From Thermosphaera aggregans (lineage in GTDB: Archaea; Thermoproteota; Thermoprotei_A; Sulfolobales; Desulfurococcaceae), in NCBI RefSeq assembly GCF_014962245.1, contig NZ_CP063144.1, positions 52,582-116,581 on the forward strand: DNA of 64,000 nucleotides, written 5' to 3'. This document shows, one piece after another, positions 27,704 to 36,230 of this stretch. A program made the position numbers and the translations under genes. Every line of letters starts with the position of its first letter. Position 1 is the stretch's first letter. Below the pieces are notes generated by a model, which searched no databases, was not told the DNA's origin, and worked only from the letters and a program-made list of their open reading frames with translations.

Positions 27704-29521
27704 CTAGGCTGTGAAGCCGTAGAAGGGGTCCTGCTTCTTCTTAATCTCTATAATCTCCTTCAACACCAAGTATTCATCAGTGCTCAGCTTATCCCTGTGC
27801 TTGGTCAACCACATTGTCACATGCTCCTTGGGTATGCTCGTGTAGAGGATGTCTCCTTCATCAACATGGCGTCCCACCATGATCCTTCCTTTAATGCTTA
27901 TTGCTACCTGTTGCCCAGCCCTCGCTTCTTTGAGAACGTTATCCCTATCCCTTATCTGCACAACCATGCCCAGCTCCATTCCATCACTCCTCATCACGTT
28001 GCAACCGGGTCTTAAAACACCTCCCAGAACCTCTATGCCGACAATCGCTGGGTCGCTACGCCTGAATATGAAGCCTGGGAGTATCCTGATCTTCGCAGGC
28101 CTCACAAGTGATGAAACCTCCTTCTCAACCTCCTTCTCCCTCAGCTCCTTAACCCATTTAGCATACTCCTCTATGATATGGTAGATGATGTTGCTCTGGA
28201 ACACCTTGACGCCCTCCCTGGCCGCCAGCTCCTCCGCCTCGGGCAGGAGCTTGACGTTGAAGGCTAGGATTACCCCGTACTCGGGCTTAGATTTCTTAAC
28301 CACCGATGCCTCTATCACATCATTCCTCGAGACATTGCCAACGTCCGCCAGCCTCACAGGTATTTTCTCCCTCCTCATCGCCTCGAGGAGGGCTTCGAGA
28401 GACCCGAGCGTGTCTGCTTTGATAACGACGCCGTCGCTCTCAACCTTAAACCTCAGCTCTGAAACCTCCTCCGAAACCATCTTCAAGTAATCCTGCAGCC
28501 TGGTCTCATCAGGGATAACGTAGAATGGTGATCCAGCAAGGGCGTCGTCGAGATCAGGGGCGGAAACCTTTACGCCTGTTGCAGCGTAAACCTCTTCAAC
28601 CTGTGTGAACCTACCCTCATGCATCCTCATATCCTGCAGAGGCCTCGGCATTAGCAGAGCCCTAACCCTTGTTACAACAGGCTTGGATTTACCGGCTATG
28701 ATGAACAAGTCGTTCTTCTTTAAAACCCCCTCGTAAATTATGACGTCAATGGTTGTCCCGAGGCCAGGCTCCTCCTTCACCTCTAGCACGACGCCTTTCG
28801 CTGGCTCACTGCTTGTCACCAACTTCTTCTTCATGAACTGCTGGACGAGGCCCGTCATGAGGGCGAGGAGCTCGCTCACGCCCTCCCCGGTTTTCGCCGA
28901 GATAGGTATTATTGCAACAGTCCTGCGGAAATCCCTCACCCTGTCAAATCTTTCAGCCTCGAAACCGTGGTTGTAAAGCTCCCCGGCTATCCTGTATATC
29001 TTCTCCTCGAGAATGTTAATGGTTCTCTGAGACTGATTCCTAATGGTTTCCAGGAACGGGGCGTCAGGCGTTGGCTTCCAGCCCTCAATCCTGTCAATCT
29101 TGTTAGCTGCGACAACGAACGGGACCTTCTTCTCCTTGAGAATGTTGATGGCTTCAACGGTCTGGGGCTGGAAACCCTCCATCACATCCACGACGAGAAT
29201 AGCCATATCGGCCACGCTCCCACCCCTCTTCCTCAAGTTGGCGAAAAGCTCGTGGCCAGGGGTGTCTATGAAGAGTAGTCCAGGTATTTCTATCTGGAGC
29301 TTCGGGAAGTATTTTCTAAGAGGCTCCGCTATTTTCTTCAACACGCTGGCTGGGACAATGCTTGCTCCTACATGCTGGGTTATCTCGCCAGGCTCCTTCC
29401 TAGCCACCGCTGTACCCCTTATCTTGTCTAGAAGGGTTGTCTTACCGTGGTCGACGTGGCCCATGACAACTATTATCGGCTGCCTAATCCACTCCCTGCT
29501 AGTACTGCTCAATGGAACCAC
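27704..29521 (-). CDS. infB: Translation initiation factor aIF5B (IF-2)
   Basis: GTPase promoting ribosomal subunit joining, 605 residues. G motifs are GHVDHGKTTLLDKIRG (about 21-36), DTPGHE (about 86-91) and NKID (about 140-143). Switch I TQHVGAS lies near 50. The later domains II-IV follow and no bacterial N-terminal extension is present. The GTG at 29521 is used; a TTG at 29512 is also possible. It is divergent from rps6e, and a symmetrical TATA element lies between them. Confidence 0.97.
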   Translation of the reverse strand: MVPLSSTSREWIRQPIIVVMGHVDHGKTTLLDKIRGTAVARKEPGEITQHVGASIVPASVLKKIAEPLRKYFPKLQIEIPGLLFIDTPGHELFANLRKRGGSVADMAILVVDVMEGFQPQTVEAINILKEKKVPFVVAANKIDRIEGWKPTPDAPFLETIRNQSQRTINILEEKIYRIAGELYNHGFEAERFDRVRDFRRTVAIIPISAKTGEGVSELLALMTGLVQQFMKKKLVTSSEPAKGVVLEVKEEPGLGTTIDVIIYEGVLKKNDLFIIAGKSKPVVTRVRALLMPRPLQDMRMHEGRFTQVEEVYAATGVKVSAPDLDDALAGSPFYVIPDETRLQDYLKMVSEEVSELRFKVESDGVVIKADTLGSLEALLEAMRREKIPVRLADVGNVSRNDVIEASVVKKSKPEYGVILAFNVKLLPEAEELAAREGVKVFQSNIIYHIIEEYAKWVKELREKEVEKEVSSLVRPAKIRILPGFIFRRSDPAIVGIEVLGGVLRPGCNVMRSDGMELGMVVQIRDRDNVLKEARAGQQVAISIKGRIMVGRHVDEGDILYTSIPKEHVTMWLTKHRDKLSTDEYLVLKEIIEIKKKQDPFYGFTA

Positions 29522-29533
29522 CGTTCACAATCA

Positions 29534-29547
29534 TGCGAATATATAAA
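29534..29547. promoter_or_regulatory. Shared TATA region between infB and rps6e
   Basis: GAATATATAAAAAC lies in the 84-base gap between the divergent genes. For rps6e it predicts a start near 29567, followed by the strong GGTGGAGGA ribosome-binding site. Read leftward, the same AT stretch would start infB nearly leaderless. Confidence 0.55.
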
Positions 29548-29605
29548 AACCTCTTAATAGCTTATTAGTGAAACAGCCCACCGGGCAACTGGTGGAGGAT
29601 GCTGT

Positions 29606-30259
29606 ATGCCGGATTTCAAAATAGTTGTAAACGACCCTGAAGCACCGAAGAACCGTAAAACAGTCAAGGTTAAAGTAGTAGGGGATGCTGAAGTACCCTT
29701 CACGGATCAGATGAAGGATAAGTTCGAACTCCCCGTTATAAGGGTTGGGAGGAAGCTTCTAGAAGAGCTTAACGCTGTCCACGGAGTAGCAACAATTAGG
29801 ATGAGAAGGCCTGACACCGGGGACAAGATCAAGATCACTGGAAGGCTTGAGCCCGCTGACAACGTTCCCGAAAACACTGTACTGGTTAACTCAGAGTTCT
29901 TGATAAACCTCTCAGGCAACACGGAGCTTGAGGGCGAGATTTTCAGGGCTAGCGCCTGGCAGGTAAGAGTAAACGATGAGAGGACAGCGTCGCTTGTAGG
30001 GTTGAAGATAGGTGACGAGGTAGACGGCTCCATCATCGGTTTAAGGAACGTTAAGCTGAGGATAACGGGCGGGAGCGATATAAGCGGGTTCCCGATGAGG
30101 CCTGACATACAGGGGCCTGTTAAGAAGAAAGCCCTTCTATCAGGACCCCCCGGCTTCTACCCTGAGAGGAATGGTGAGAGAAGGAGGAAGATGATCAGGG
30201 GGGACACCATAGCCCCAGACATCGTACAGGTTAACACCGTGATCGTCTATCCTAAGTAG
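29606..30259 (+). CDS. rps6e: Ribosomal protein S6e (eS6)
   Basis: Small-subunit protein of 217 residues. The N-terminal domain shows ITGGSDISGFPMRPDIQGP (about 153-171), the eS6 hallmark, followed by the basic RRRKMIRGDTIAPDIVQVN. The upstream part (about 1-110) is the beta-barrel-like archaeal form. It is divergent from infB and upstream of the aIF2-gamma gene, as in other Crenarchaeota. Confidence 0.94.
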   Translation: MPDFKIVVNDPEAPKNRKTVKVKVVGDAEVPFTDQMKDKFELPVIRVGRKLLEELNAVHGVATIRMRRPDTGDKIKITGRLEPADNVPENTVLVNSEFLINLSGNTELEGEIFRASAWQVRVNDERTASLVGLKIGDEVDGSIIGLRNVKLRITGGSDISGFPMRPDIQGPVKKKALLSGPPGFYPERNGERRRKMIRGDTIAPDIVQVNTVIVYPK

Positions 30260-30324
30260 TTTCTTAGTATAAAAGCAACCTCGCCCATAAATCCTAGAGG
30301 ATTGGTTTTAACAAGGGATTCATC

Positions 30325-31575
30325 ATGCCCTGGGTTAAGCAGCAGCCGGAAGTCAATATTGGCGTGGTCGGGCACGTAGACCATGGTAAGACAACACTGG
30401 TTCAGGCTTTAACAGGTATTTGGACTGCGAGGCATAGCGAGGAGCTTAAGAGAGGTATGACTATTAAGCTAGGCTACGCGGACGGTAACATAGCGGTTTG
30501 CGAGGACATGGAGCCTCCTGAAGCCTACACCACGGAGGAGGTCTGCCCAACAGGCTCCGAGTCAAGGCTTCTCAGAAGAGTAAGCTATGTTGACGCCCCC
30601 GGCCACGAAGCTTTAATGGCTACCATGCTGAGCGGTGCAATGCTCATGGATGGAGCAATACTGGTGGTGGCTGCGAACGAGCCGTGCCCACAGCCCCAGA
30701 CTGTTGAACACCTGGTCGCTTTGAACGCTATAGGGATAAGGAATATCGTGATAGTTCAGAACAAGATAGATGTTGTGACAAGGGAGAGGGCTCTTGAAAA
30801 CTACAGGGAGATAAGGAACCTGGTGAAGGGAACTGTAGCGGAGGATGCGCCGATAATACCTGTCAGCGCCCTTCACAAGACGAATATTGACGTCCTCCTC
30901 CAGAGCTTCCAGGAGCGGATACCCACGCCTAAGAGAGACCTGAGCAAGCCCCCGTTAATGTTTATTGTCAGAAGCTTCGATGTTAACAGGCCTGGGACAT
31001 CGTTCCAAGACCTGGTGGGAGGCGTGATAGGGGGTTCACTAATCCAGGGCGTGTTGAAGGTTGGGGATGAAATAGCCATCCTCCCCGGTGTGAAAACACC
31101 TGTGGGAGGCTCTAAAACAGCTTACAAGTATGAACCAATCACCACGAGGATTGAGGAGATAAGGTTCGGCGAGCTACAGGTTGAGGAGGCGAGGCCTGGA
31201 GGGTTGGCAGCTGTTAGAACACCGCTCGACCCTTCGCTGACGAAGGCTGACTCAATGGTTGGAAACATTGTCTCACACCCTGACCACCAGCCGCCTATTG
31301 CTAAAATGCTTGAAATAGAGTACAGCGTGCTGGAAAGAGTCGTAGGGGCTAAGGAGATGACCAAGCTCCCGCCGATACAGGTTAAGGAGACCATTGTCCT
31401 CACCATAGGAACCGCCACCAGGATCGGCGTGGTAACAGGGGTGGGCAAGTCCGCTATGACTGTCGAGCTCAAAGATCCCGCCGCCGTCTGGGAGGGCGGG
31501 AGGGTGGCGATAAGCAGGAGGGTTCTGGGAAGGTGGAGGCTGGCAGGCTGGGGTGTTGTTAAATCAGTCAGCTGA
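30325..31575 (+). CDS. eif2g: Translation initiation factor aIF2 gamma
   Basis: GTP-binding subunit of aIF2, which brings initiator tRNA to the small subunit; 416 residues. G motifs are GHVDHGKTTL (about 16-25), DAPGHEA (about 93-99) and QNKID (about 148-152). The zinc-knuckle insertion at about 60-78 reads CEDM and later CPTG. Each pair thus keeps only its first cysteine, whereas homologues usually have CxxC twice. The downstream PIN gene overlaps its stop. Confidence 0.96.
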   Translation: MPWVKQQPEVNIGVVGHVDHGKTTLVQALTGIWTARHSEELKRGMTIKLGYADGNIAVCEDMEPPEAYTTEEVCPTGSESRLLRRVSYVDAPGHEALMATMLSGAMLMDGAILVVAANEPCPQPQTVEHLVALNAIGIRNIVIVQNKIDVVTRERALENYREIRNLVKGTVAEDAPIIPVSALHKTNIDVLLQSFQERIPTPKRDLSKPPLMFIVRSFDVNRPGTSFQDLVGGVIGGSLIQGVLKVGDEIAILPGVKTPVGGSKTAYKYEPITTRIEEIRFGELQVEEARPGGLAAVRTPLDPSLTKADSMVGNIVSHPDHQPPIAKMLEIEYSVLERVVGAKEMTKLPPIQVKETIVLTIGTATRIGVVTGVGKSAMTVELKDPAAVWEGGRVAISRRVLGRWRLAGWGVVKSVS

Positions 31576-31982
31576 GGAAGCCGTCGCTGATTGTTTTAGA
31601 CACTAACATGCTCCTCTTAATGGCTGAGGGCTTCCCACTCCTCGAGATGATTGAGGAGCAGGTCGCGTTCAAGCCTGAGTGCGTTGTCCTAACACACTCC
31701 CTCAGGGAGTTGGAAGCGATAGGGGAGAGGGAGGGTGGCTTGATGAGGAAGAAGTGCGGGCTCGCTGCTAGGATTGCAAGAGAGAAGTGTAGGATAGTGG
31801 AATACCGGGAGGATTTAAAGAATACTGATGACGCGATCATAGAGTACGCCGTGTTAAACAATGCCGCAGTAGCCTCTAACGATAAGGAGCTGAGGAGGAG
31901 GGCGAGGGAGAAGGGTTTATCAGAGGTATACCTGAGGGAGGAGTCGCGTAGAATAGTGATTGAGGGCTTGCTCGAGTACTGA
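31572..31982 (+). CDS. PIN-domain ribonuclease-like protein (non-standard start)
   Basis: A PIN-domain protein of about 136 residues, of the FCF1/VapC-like class that often follows aIF2-gamma in archaea. Conserved acidic residues are VLDTNML near the N-terminus, ELEAIGE (about 50), DDAIIEYA (about 89-96) and SNDKELRRRA (about 105-114). The first catalytic Asp lies upstream of the first ATG (31608), so translation must begin earlier. The frame is open from 31563 and has no ATG, GTG or TTG before the motif. A CTG at 31572 overlaps the aIF2-gamma stop as CTGA, in the position of the common ATGA overlap. Confidence 0.8.
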   Translation: MRKPSLIVLDTNMLLLMAEGFPLLEMIEEQVAFKPECVVLTHSLRELEAIGEREGGLMRKKCGLAARIAREKCRIVEYREDLKNTDDAIIEYAVLNNAAVASNDKELRRRAREKGLSEVYLREESRRIVIEGLLEY

Positions 31983-32076
31983 GGAGTGTTTTTCAATACT
32001 TAAGTTATTTATAAAAGGATTATTGATTTATACTATAAAGTGCTTATTAAAACATCAATGACAAGGTGTTGCGTGA

Positions 32077-32628
32077 TTGTACAACGTTATCAAGGTTAAA
32101 GACGTTGTCAGAATACCGCCCTCGAAGTTCGGGAGACCCTTAGAGGAGGTTGCTCTGGAAGAGCTTAGGGAGCAGTACGAGGGATCGGTTGTCATCTTGA
32201 AAAACCCGTTTACCGGTGAGGAGAAGAAGGAGCCTTCAATAATTGTTACCATTCTAGGCTTAGACATTGAGCCCTCGGGGAAGATCATACCGGGCGACGG
32301 GGCTACATACCATAACGTTGAGTTCGAAGCACTTGTCTTCCACCCATTCCTGAAGGAGGTTGTAGAGGGAGAGGTTGTAACGGTAACCAAGAACGGGCTC
32401 TACGTTGACCTGGGAGTGCTCGACGGCTTCGTATACATTAACCAGGTGGCTGATGAGAAGGTAACCTACGATGCTGGAAGAGGCGCCTTATTCCTCGAGG
32501 AGTCTAAGAAGTATGTTGATAAAGGAGATGTTGTGAGAGCGAGAATATTCAACATCGCACCCATGCCTGGCAAGGGCTTGAGAGTCCACATGACTATGAG
32601 GCAGCCTCAGATGGGCAAGATAGGGTAG
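32077..32628 (+). CDS. rpoE: DNA-directed RNA polymerase subunit E' (Rpo7)
   Basis: Stalk subunit of RNA polymerase, homologous to RPB7, 183 residues. The N-terminal RNP-like domain includes VVRIPPSKFGRPLEEVALEE in parts, and the S1/OB domain starts at about 83 (VVEGEVVTVTKNGLYVDLGVLDGFVY, read as GEVVTVTKNGLYVDLG). The TTG at 32077 follows AAGGTG at 32063-32068 at a good distance. A TATA-like TTATTTATAAAAGG at 32003-32016 stands upstream. Confidence 0.95.
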   Translation: MYNVIKVKDVVRIPPSKFGRPLEEVALEELREQYEGSVVILKNPFTGEEKKEPSIIVTILGLDIEPSGKIIPGDGATYHNVEFEALVFHPFLKEVVEGEVVTVTKNGLYVDLGVLDGFVYINQVADEKVTYDAGRGALFLEESKKYVDKGDVVRARIFNIAPMPGKGLRVHMTMRQPQMGKIG

Positions 32629-32638
32629 GGTGGTAGGG

Positions 32639-32845
32639 TTGAGCAAGAGGGGTAAGCCTTTCAAAGCCTGCAGAAACTGTAAGGCACTGGTTGAGAGAGA
32701 GGTTGAGGTATGCCCGAAATGCGGGTCGAGAAGCTTCACCGATGAGTGGAACGGTATCATTATTGTTTTAAACCCTGAGAAAAGCGATATCGCCAAGAAG
32801 CTGGAGCTTAAGGATAAGGGAAGGTACGTGGTTAAGATTGGCTAG
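32639..32845 (+). CDS. spt4: Transcription elongation factor Spt4 (RpoE'')
   Basis: A 68-residue zinc protein that forms the DSIF-like complex with Spt5 and binds the polymerase clamp. Zinc ligands are CRNC (about 11-14) and CPKCGS (about 26-31). FTDEWNGIIIVLNPEKSDIAKKL follows the family pattern. The TTG at 32639 is preferred, with the GGGTGGT ribosome-binding site just ahead; a GTG at 32630 would add three residues. It overlaps the next gene by eight bases. Confidence 0.94.
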   Translation: MSKRGKPFKACRNCKALVEREVEVCPKCGSRSFTDEWNGIIIVLNPEKSDIAKKLELKDKGRYVVKIG

Positions 32846-33323
32846 TGCCGGGAGAGCAATTCCTTGCTTAAAACCCCCGGACTACTTGAGGAAAACCCTC
32901 AGCCTCCCCCAGGGCAAGCTGTATGTTTCCGAAAAGCACGCTATAACAGGGCTGTCCTGCGACGCAGCCGTAGGCGATGTTGTCTCCAGAAACCACTATG
33001 CAAGGATAAGGATTATTGATTATAAAACCAAGAGGAGCATACCTGCTGAACCAGGGTCTGCAAGGGGCAGGGTGCTCAGGGTTGCGAACCCTCCAGGATG
33101 CGTAAGCCTCAACTCCTTCACGATAAGCTTCCTGAAAGGCGAGCATGTTGTCGAGGTTGTTGGGGAGGAGGATCTTCTCGTCTTCCCCCTAGCCCTCCCC
33201 TTCACAGGGGTCTCCAAGATAATCTACGGGCAGCCCAACGTAGGGGTTGTGGAGCTTGATGCCCAGGGGGTTAGGGTTTTAAAGCTTCTTAAAACATTTA
33301 AACCAGTTAATGGTTTCATATAG
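32838..33323 (+). CDS. GTP-dependent dephospho-CoA kinase (DUF359 family)
   Basis: A 161-residue member of the DUF359 family, shown in Thermococcales to phosphorylate dephospho-CoA with GTP in the last step of coenzyme A synthesis. Family motifs are VGDVVS (about 45-50), DYKTKR (about 61-66), VANPPGCVS (about 82-90), EVVGEEDLLVFPL (about 109-121) and YGQPNVGVV (about 134-142). It sits in the conserved rpoE-spt4-DUF359-rps24e string, and the function is assigned by family. Confidence 0.85.
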   Translation: MASAGRAIPCLKPPDYLRKTLSLPQGKLYVSEKHAITGLSCDAAVGDVVSRNHYARIRIIDYKTKRSIPAEPGSARGRVLRVANPPGCVSLNSFTISFLKGEHVVEVVGEEDLLVFPLALPFTGVSKIIYGQPNVGVVELDAQGVRVLKLLKTFKPVNGFI

Positions 33324-33338
33324 TAAGGTGATTACAGC

Positions 33339-33671
33339 GTGGCTAAGACGATTCAGCTTGACAAGTATCTCGGAGAGGTATTAGAGGAGCGGTATAACCC
33401 GCTGGTTAAAAGACTCGAGCTTGTCATAAGGCTCGGACACCCGGGCGAGGGAACCCCTAGCAGGGGTTTGCTGAGAATCGCCTTGTCCAAGCATTACGGC
33501 AAGCCTGTTGAACAGGTTATTATCAGGAGTCTTGAAACAGAGTACGGGGTTCAGGTTAGCAGGGTTGAGGCTCACGTCTACGACAACGCCGCAAGCGTTA
33601 AGCTTTTCGAGCCCGAGTACATTATTAAGAGGAATGATGAATCATTACAAAAGGTTCAGCAGCAAGGGTGA
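33339..33671 (+). CDS. rps24e: Ribosomal protein S24e (eS24)
   Basis: Small-subunit protein of 110 residues. The family features are NPLVKRLELVIRLGHPGEGTP (quoted in part: LVKRLELVIRLGHPGEGTP) and the GKPVEQVIIRSLETEYG segment (about 55-71). The GTG start follows AAGGTG at 33325-33330 by eight bases. It lies just ahead of rps27ae. Confidence 0.93.
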   Translation: MAKTIQLDKYLGEVLEERYNPLVKRLELVIRLGHPGEGTPSRGLLRIALSKHYGKPVEQVIIRSLETEYGVQVSRVEAHVYDNAASVKLFEPEYIIKRNDESLQKVQQQG

Positions 33672-33677
33672 TGTTGA

Positions 33678-33839
33678 ATGCCCTATGTTCACAAGCTCTA
33701 CGAAGTGGATTACAAGACGGGGAAGCTGGTGAGGAAGAACAAGTCATGCCCTAAATGCGGCTCCTTCATGGCTTTCCACAAGCAACCAGTCCCTAGATGG
33801 CACTGCGGGAGATGCGGCTACGTCGAGTACGCGAAGTAG
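33678..33839 (+). CDS. rps27ae: Ribosomal protein S27ae (eS31)
   Basis: A 53-residue zinc-ribbon protein of the small subunit; in eukaryotes it is made as a ubiquitin fusion, in archaea it stands alone. The sequence begins MPYVHKLYEVDYKTGK and has four zinc ligands, CPKCG (about 24-27) and CGRCG (about 43-46), ending YVEYAK. The start is preceded by AAGGGTGATG right at the end of rps24e. The order S24e-S27ae-Kae1 is conserved in archaea. Confidence 0.95.
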   Translation: MPYVHKLYEVDYKTGKLVRKNKSCPKCGSFMAFHKQPVPRWHCGRCGYVEYAK

Positions 33840-33883
33840 TAGAGGCTTGTTTTTAAACCCAGGTTGAACGGCTGGGTCCGGGT

Positions 33884-34945
33884 TTGCCCCTCCTCTACAA
33901 GGTACCCTACAAAATACCCGTGGACAGGGAGCTGGTCTCCCTGGGGTTTGAGTCCACTAGCCATACTTTCGGGGTAGGGATTGTAAGGCTTAGGGAAGGG
34001 TTTGCAGAGGTGCTCGCCAACGTTAACAGCCAGTACAAGCCTTTGAAAGGAGGCCTCCACCCGAGGGAGGCGGCGCTACACCATATGGAGAAAGCCTACC
34101 CTCTTCTCAAGCAAGCTCTCAGGGAGGCTGGTCTCAGCCTCAGCGATGTCTCAGTGGTAAGCTACTCGATGGGGCCGGGGCTGGGGCCTTGTTTAAGGGT
34201 TTCAGCAAGCGTTGCAAGATTCATAGCATCATACTATGGTAAGCCCCTGATCCCCGTCAACCACGCGGTAGCCCACATAGAGGTTGGAAGGCTTTTCAGC
34301 GGGCTTGAAGACCCGTTAGTAATATATGTGTCAGGAGGCAACACCATGATCGTCGCGGCGAGGGACGGGGGTTACAGGGTTTTAGGCGAGACGCTTGACA
34401 TCCCGCTTGGAAACCTCCTGGATACTTTCGCGAGAGAGGTGGGAATAGCCCCGCCTTACGTCGTCGACGGGAAGCACGCTGTTGACATCTGCGCTGAGTG
34501 GAGCCGGGAGTTCATCCCCCTACCCTACACTGTTAAAGGAAGCGATCTAAGCTTCTCCGGGCTGCTGACAGCGGCCCTCCAGAAAGCCAGGGGGGCTGGC
34601 AGGGATGGGTTAGGGGCTGTCTGCAACAGCTTGAGGGAGACCGCTTTCAACATGCTCGTGGAGGTTGCTGAGAGAAGCCTCCTGCTAACCGGGAAGAAGT
34701 CGATACTCCTGGTGGGAGGGGTTGCATCCAACACTGTCTTGAAATGGAAGCTGGAGAAGCTGGCCGAGACCCACGGTATCCCCTACTACGGGACGCCTCC
34801 AGAGGTCGCAGGCGATAACGGCCTCATGATATCTTACACTGGGCTTTTAATGTACCTACACGGTTTCAGCGTTGAGCCCGAGAAGGCTGTGGTGAAGCAG
34901 AGGCTGAGGCTTGACGAGGGTGACTACCCGTGGCTGAGAGAGTAG
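33884..34945 (+). CDS. kae1: KEOPS subunit Kae1 (tRNA t6A synthesis)
   Basis: ASKHA-fold enzyme that transfers threonylcarbamoyl to A37 of ANN-decoding tRNAs, 353 residues. The metal ligands are His127 and His131 in NHAVAHIEVGR. Other motifs are LGFESTSHTFGVGI (about 20-33), SMGPGLGPCLRV (about 95-106), VSGGNT (about 149-154), and the late GDNGLMI. The N-terminus is about 16 residues longer than usual before the first strand, with a TTG start at 33884. It overlaps bud32 by 16 bases. Confidence 0.96.
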   Translation: MPLLYKVPYKIPVDRELVSLGFESTSHTFGVGIVRLREGFAEVLANVNSQYKPLKGGLHPREAALHHMEKAYPLLKQALREAGLSLSDVSVVSYSMGPGLGPCLRVSASVARFIASYYGKPLIPVNHAVAHIEVGRLFSGLEDPLVIYVSGGNTMIVAARDGGYRVLGETLDIPLGNLLDTFAREVGIAPPYVVDGKHAVDICAEWSREFIPLPYTVKGSDLSFSGLLTAALQKARGAGRDGLGAVCNSLRETAFNMLVEVAERSLLLTGKKSILLVGGVASNTVLKWKLEKLAETHGIPYYGTPPEVAGDNGLMISYTGLLMYLHGFSVEPEKAVVKQRLRLDEGDYPWLRE

Positions 34946-35607
34946 AATACTTTAACAGAGGGGCTGAGGCGGTTCTCTACAGGGTTAGAATCCTCGGCTC
35001 AGACCTCATTGTTAAGAAAAGGCTTGACAAACCCTACAGGCATGAAGCCTTTAACAAGGTTTTCAAAGAGTATAGGACAAGGGTTGAGGCCAGGATACTC
35101 TCCCACTTGAGAAGCCTAGGGCTCAACGTACCAGCCCCGCTGATAGTGGATGTTTCAAAAGGAATCCTGGTACTGGAGTATGTGGAGGGAACCCCTCTCT
35201 CAAGGCTTGTAGACTCTATGAGCAGTGAGGAGCGGGGAAGGGTTGCAGGCGAGCTTGGGAGGCAGGTTGCCGTGATGCATTCCAACAGGATTTACCACGG
35301 CGACCTAACCCTTGCTAACACAATCTACAGCGGGGGAAGGGTTTACATAATAGACTTCGGGCTGGCAGGATACAGCGATGACGTCGAGGAGTACGCTATA
35401 GACCTCCACCTCCTCTACAGGAATCTACAGGCAATGCACCCTGGAATAGCCGAGGAGTTCATGAACCAGTTCCTTGAAAATTATAGGCAGTGGTACAGCG
35501 GTGTTTTCGAAGAGGTTAGGAAAAGGTTTCTCGAGGTAAGGGTTAGGGGGAGGTATGTTGACAGAGAGTTGAGGAAGACTGTTATGAGGGATAGGTATGT
35601 ATCGTGA
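34930..35607 (+). CDS. bud32: KEOPS kinase/ATPase Bud32
   Basis: Small atypical protein kinase of 225 residues that acts as the ATPase partner of Kae1. Kinase elements are the glycine-poor GAEAVLYRV (about 11-19), Lys29 or Lys30 in VKKRL, the catalytic loop HGDLTLAN (D125, N130) and the IDFGL motif (D142). The GTG start overlaps kae1 by 16 bases. In some archaea the two are fused, so adjacency supports the complex. The end overlaps the ITPase gene by 11 bases. Confidence 0.95.
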   Translation: MAERVEYFNRGAEAVLYRVRILGSDLIVKKRLDKPYRHEAFNKVFKEYRTRVEARILSHLRSLGLNVPAPLIVDVSKGILVLEYVEGTPLSRLVDSMSSEERGRVAGELGRQVAVMHSNRIYHGDLTLANTIYSGGRVYIIDFGLAGYSDDVEEYAIDLHLLYRNLQAMHPGIAEEFMNQFLENYRQWYSGVFEEVRKRFLEVRVRGRYVDRELRKTVMRDRYVS

Positions 35608-36169
35608 AATATGCTTCGCAACAGGAAACGCGCACAAATATGCTGAAGCAGAAGCTGTCGCGAGAGAATACGGGATCACTCTCAAGCAATGCCCGGGCGT
35701 TAAACGAGAGATCCAGTCAGACAGCCTTGAGGAGGTTGCTAAGCACGCTGCTTTAACAGCATACATGGAGCTGGGGCAGCCCGTGCTGGTTGAGGATGCT
35801 GGCTTGTTCGTTAAAGCATTAAACGGTTTCCCAGGACCCTACAGCAGCTACGTGTATAAGACAATAGGGTGGAAGGGGCTGCTCAAGCTCATGGAGGGCG
35901 TGGAGGATAGGAGCGCCTGCTTCAAATCCGTGGCGGTACTCGTCTACGAGCCATTCCTGATAACAGGTGTCGGTGAAGTATGCGGGGCTGTGGCAACCGA
36001 GGCTAGGGGTGTTAAAGGATTCGGATTCGACCCGGTCTTCATACCAGAAGGATACAGCGTTACCTTTGCCGAGATGGATGTTGTGGAGAAGAACATGGTG
36101 AGCCATAGGGCAAGGGCTCTTCGAAGCGTTTTCAAAACCCTAAGAGAATACTTGGAGAGGCTTGAATAA
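35597..36169 (+). CDS. XTP/dITP diphosphatase (HAM1/RdgB family)
   Basis: Nucleotide-pool sanitising enzyme of 190 residues that hydrolyses inosine and xanthosine triphosphates. Family motifs are CFATGNAHKYAEA (about 5-17), VEDAGLFVKALNGFPGPYS (about 57-75) and GFGFDPVFIPEG (about 140-151), followed by SHRARAL. It overlaps bud32 by 11 bases and is followed by the rps15 promoter. Confidence 0.93.
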   Translation: MYREICFATGNAHKYAEAEAVAREYGITLKQCPGVKREIQSDSLEEVAKHAALTAYMELGQPVLVEDAGLFVKALNGFPGPYSSYVYKTIGWKGLLKLMEGVEDRSACFKSVAVLVYEPFLITGVGEVCGAVATEARGVKGFGFDPVFIPEGYSVTFAEMDVVEKNMVSHRARALRSVFKTLREYLERLE

Positions 36170-36178
36170 ATTTAAAAC
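36167..36178 (+). promoter_or_regulatory. TATA box for rps15
   Basis: TAAATTTAAAAC overlaps the ITPase stop codon and predicts a transcript start near 36200. AAGGTG lies just ahead of the rps15 ATG, so rps15 can be expressed independently of the KEOPS genes. Confidence 0.55.
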
Positions 36179-36230
36179 CCGTTTTTAATATGGATTCCAA
36201 TATAGCAGTGTTTAAGGGGAAGGTGTCTTT

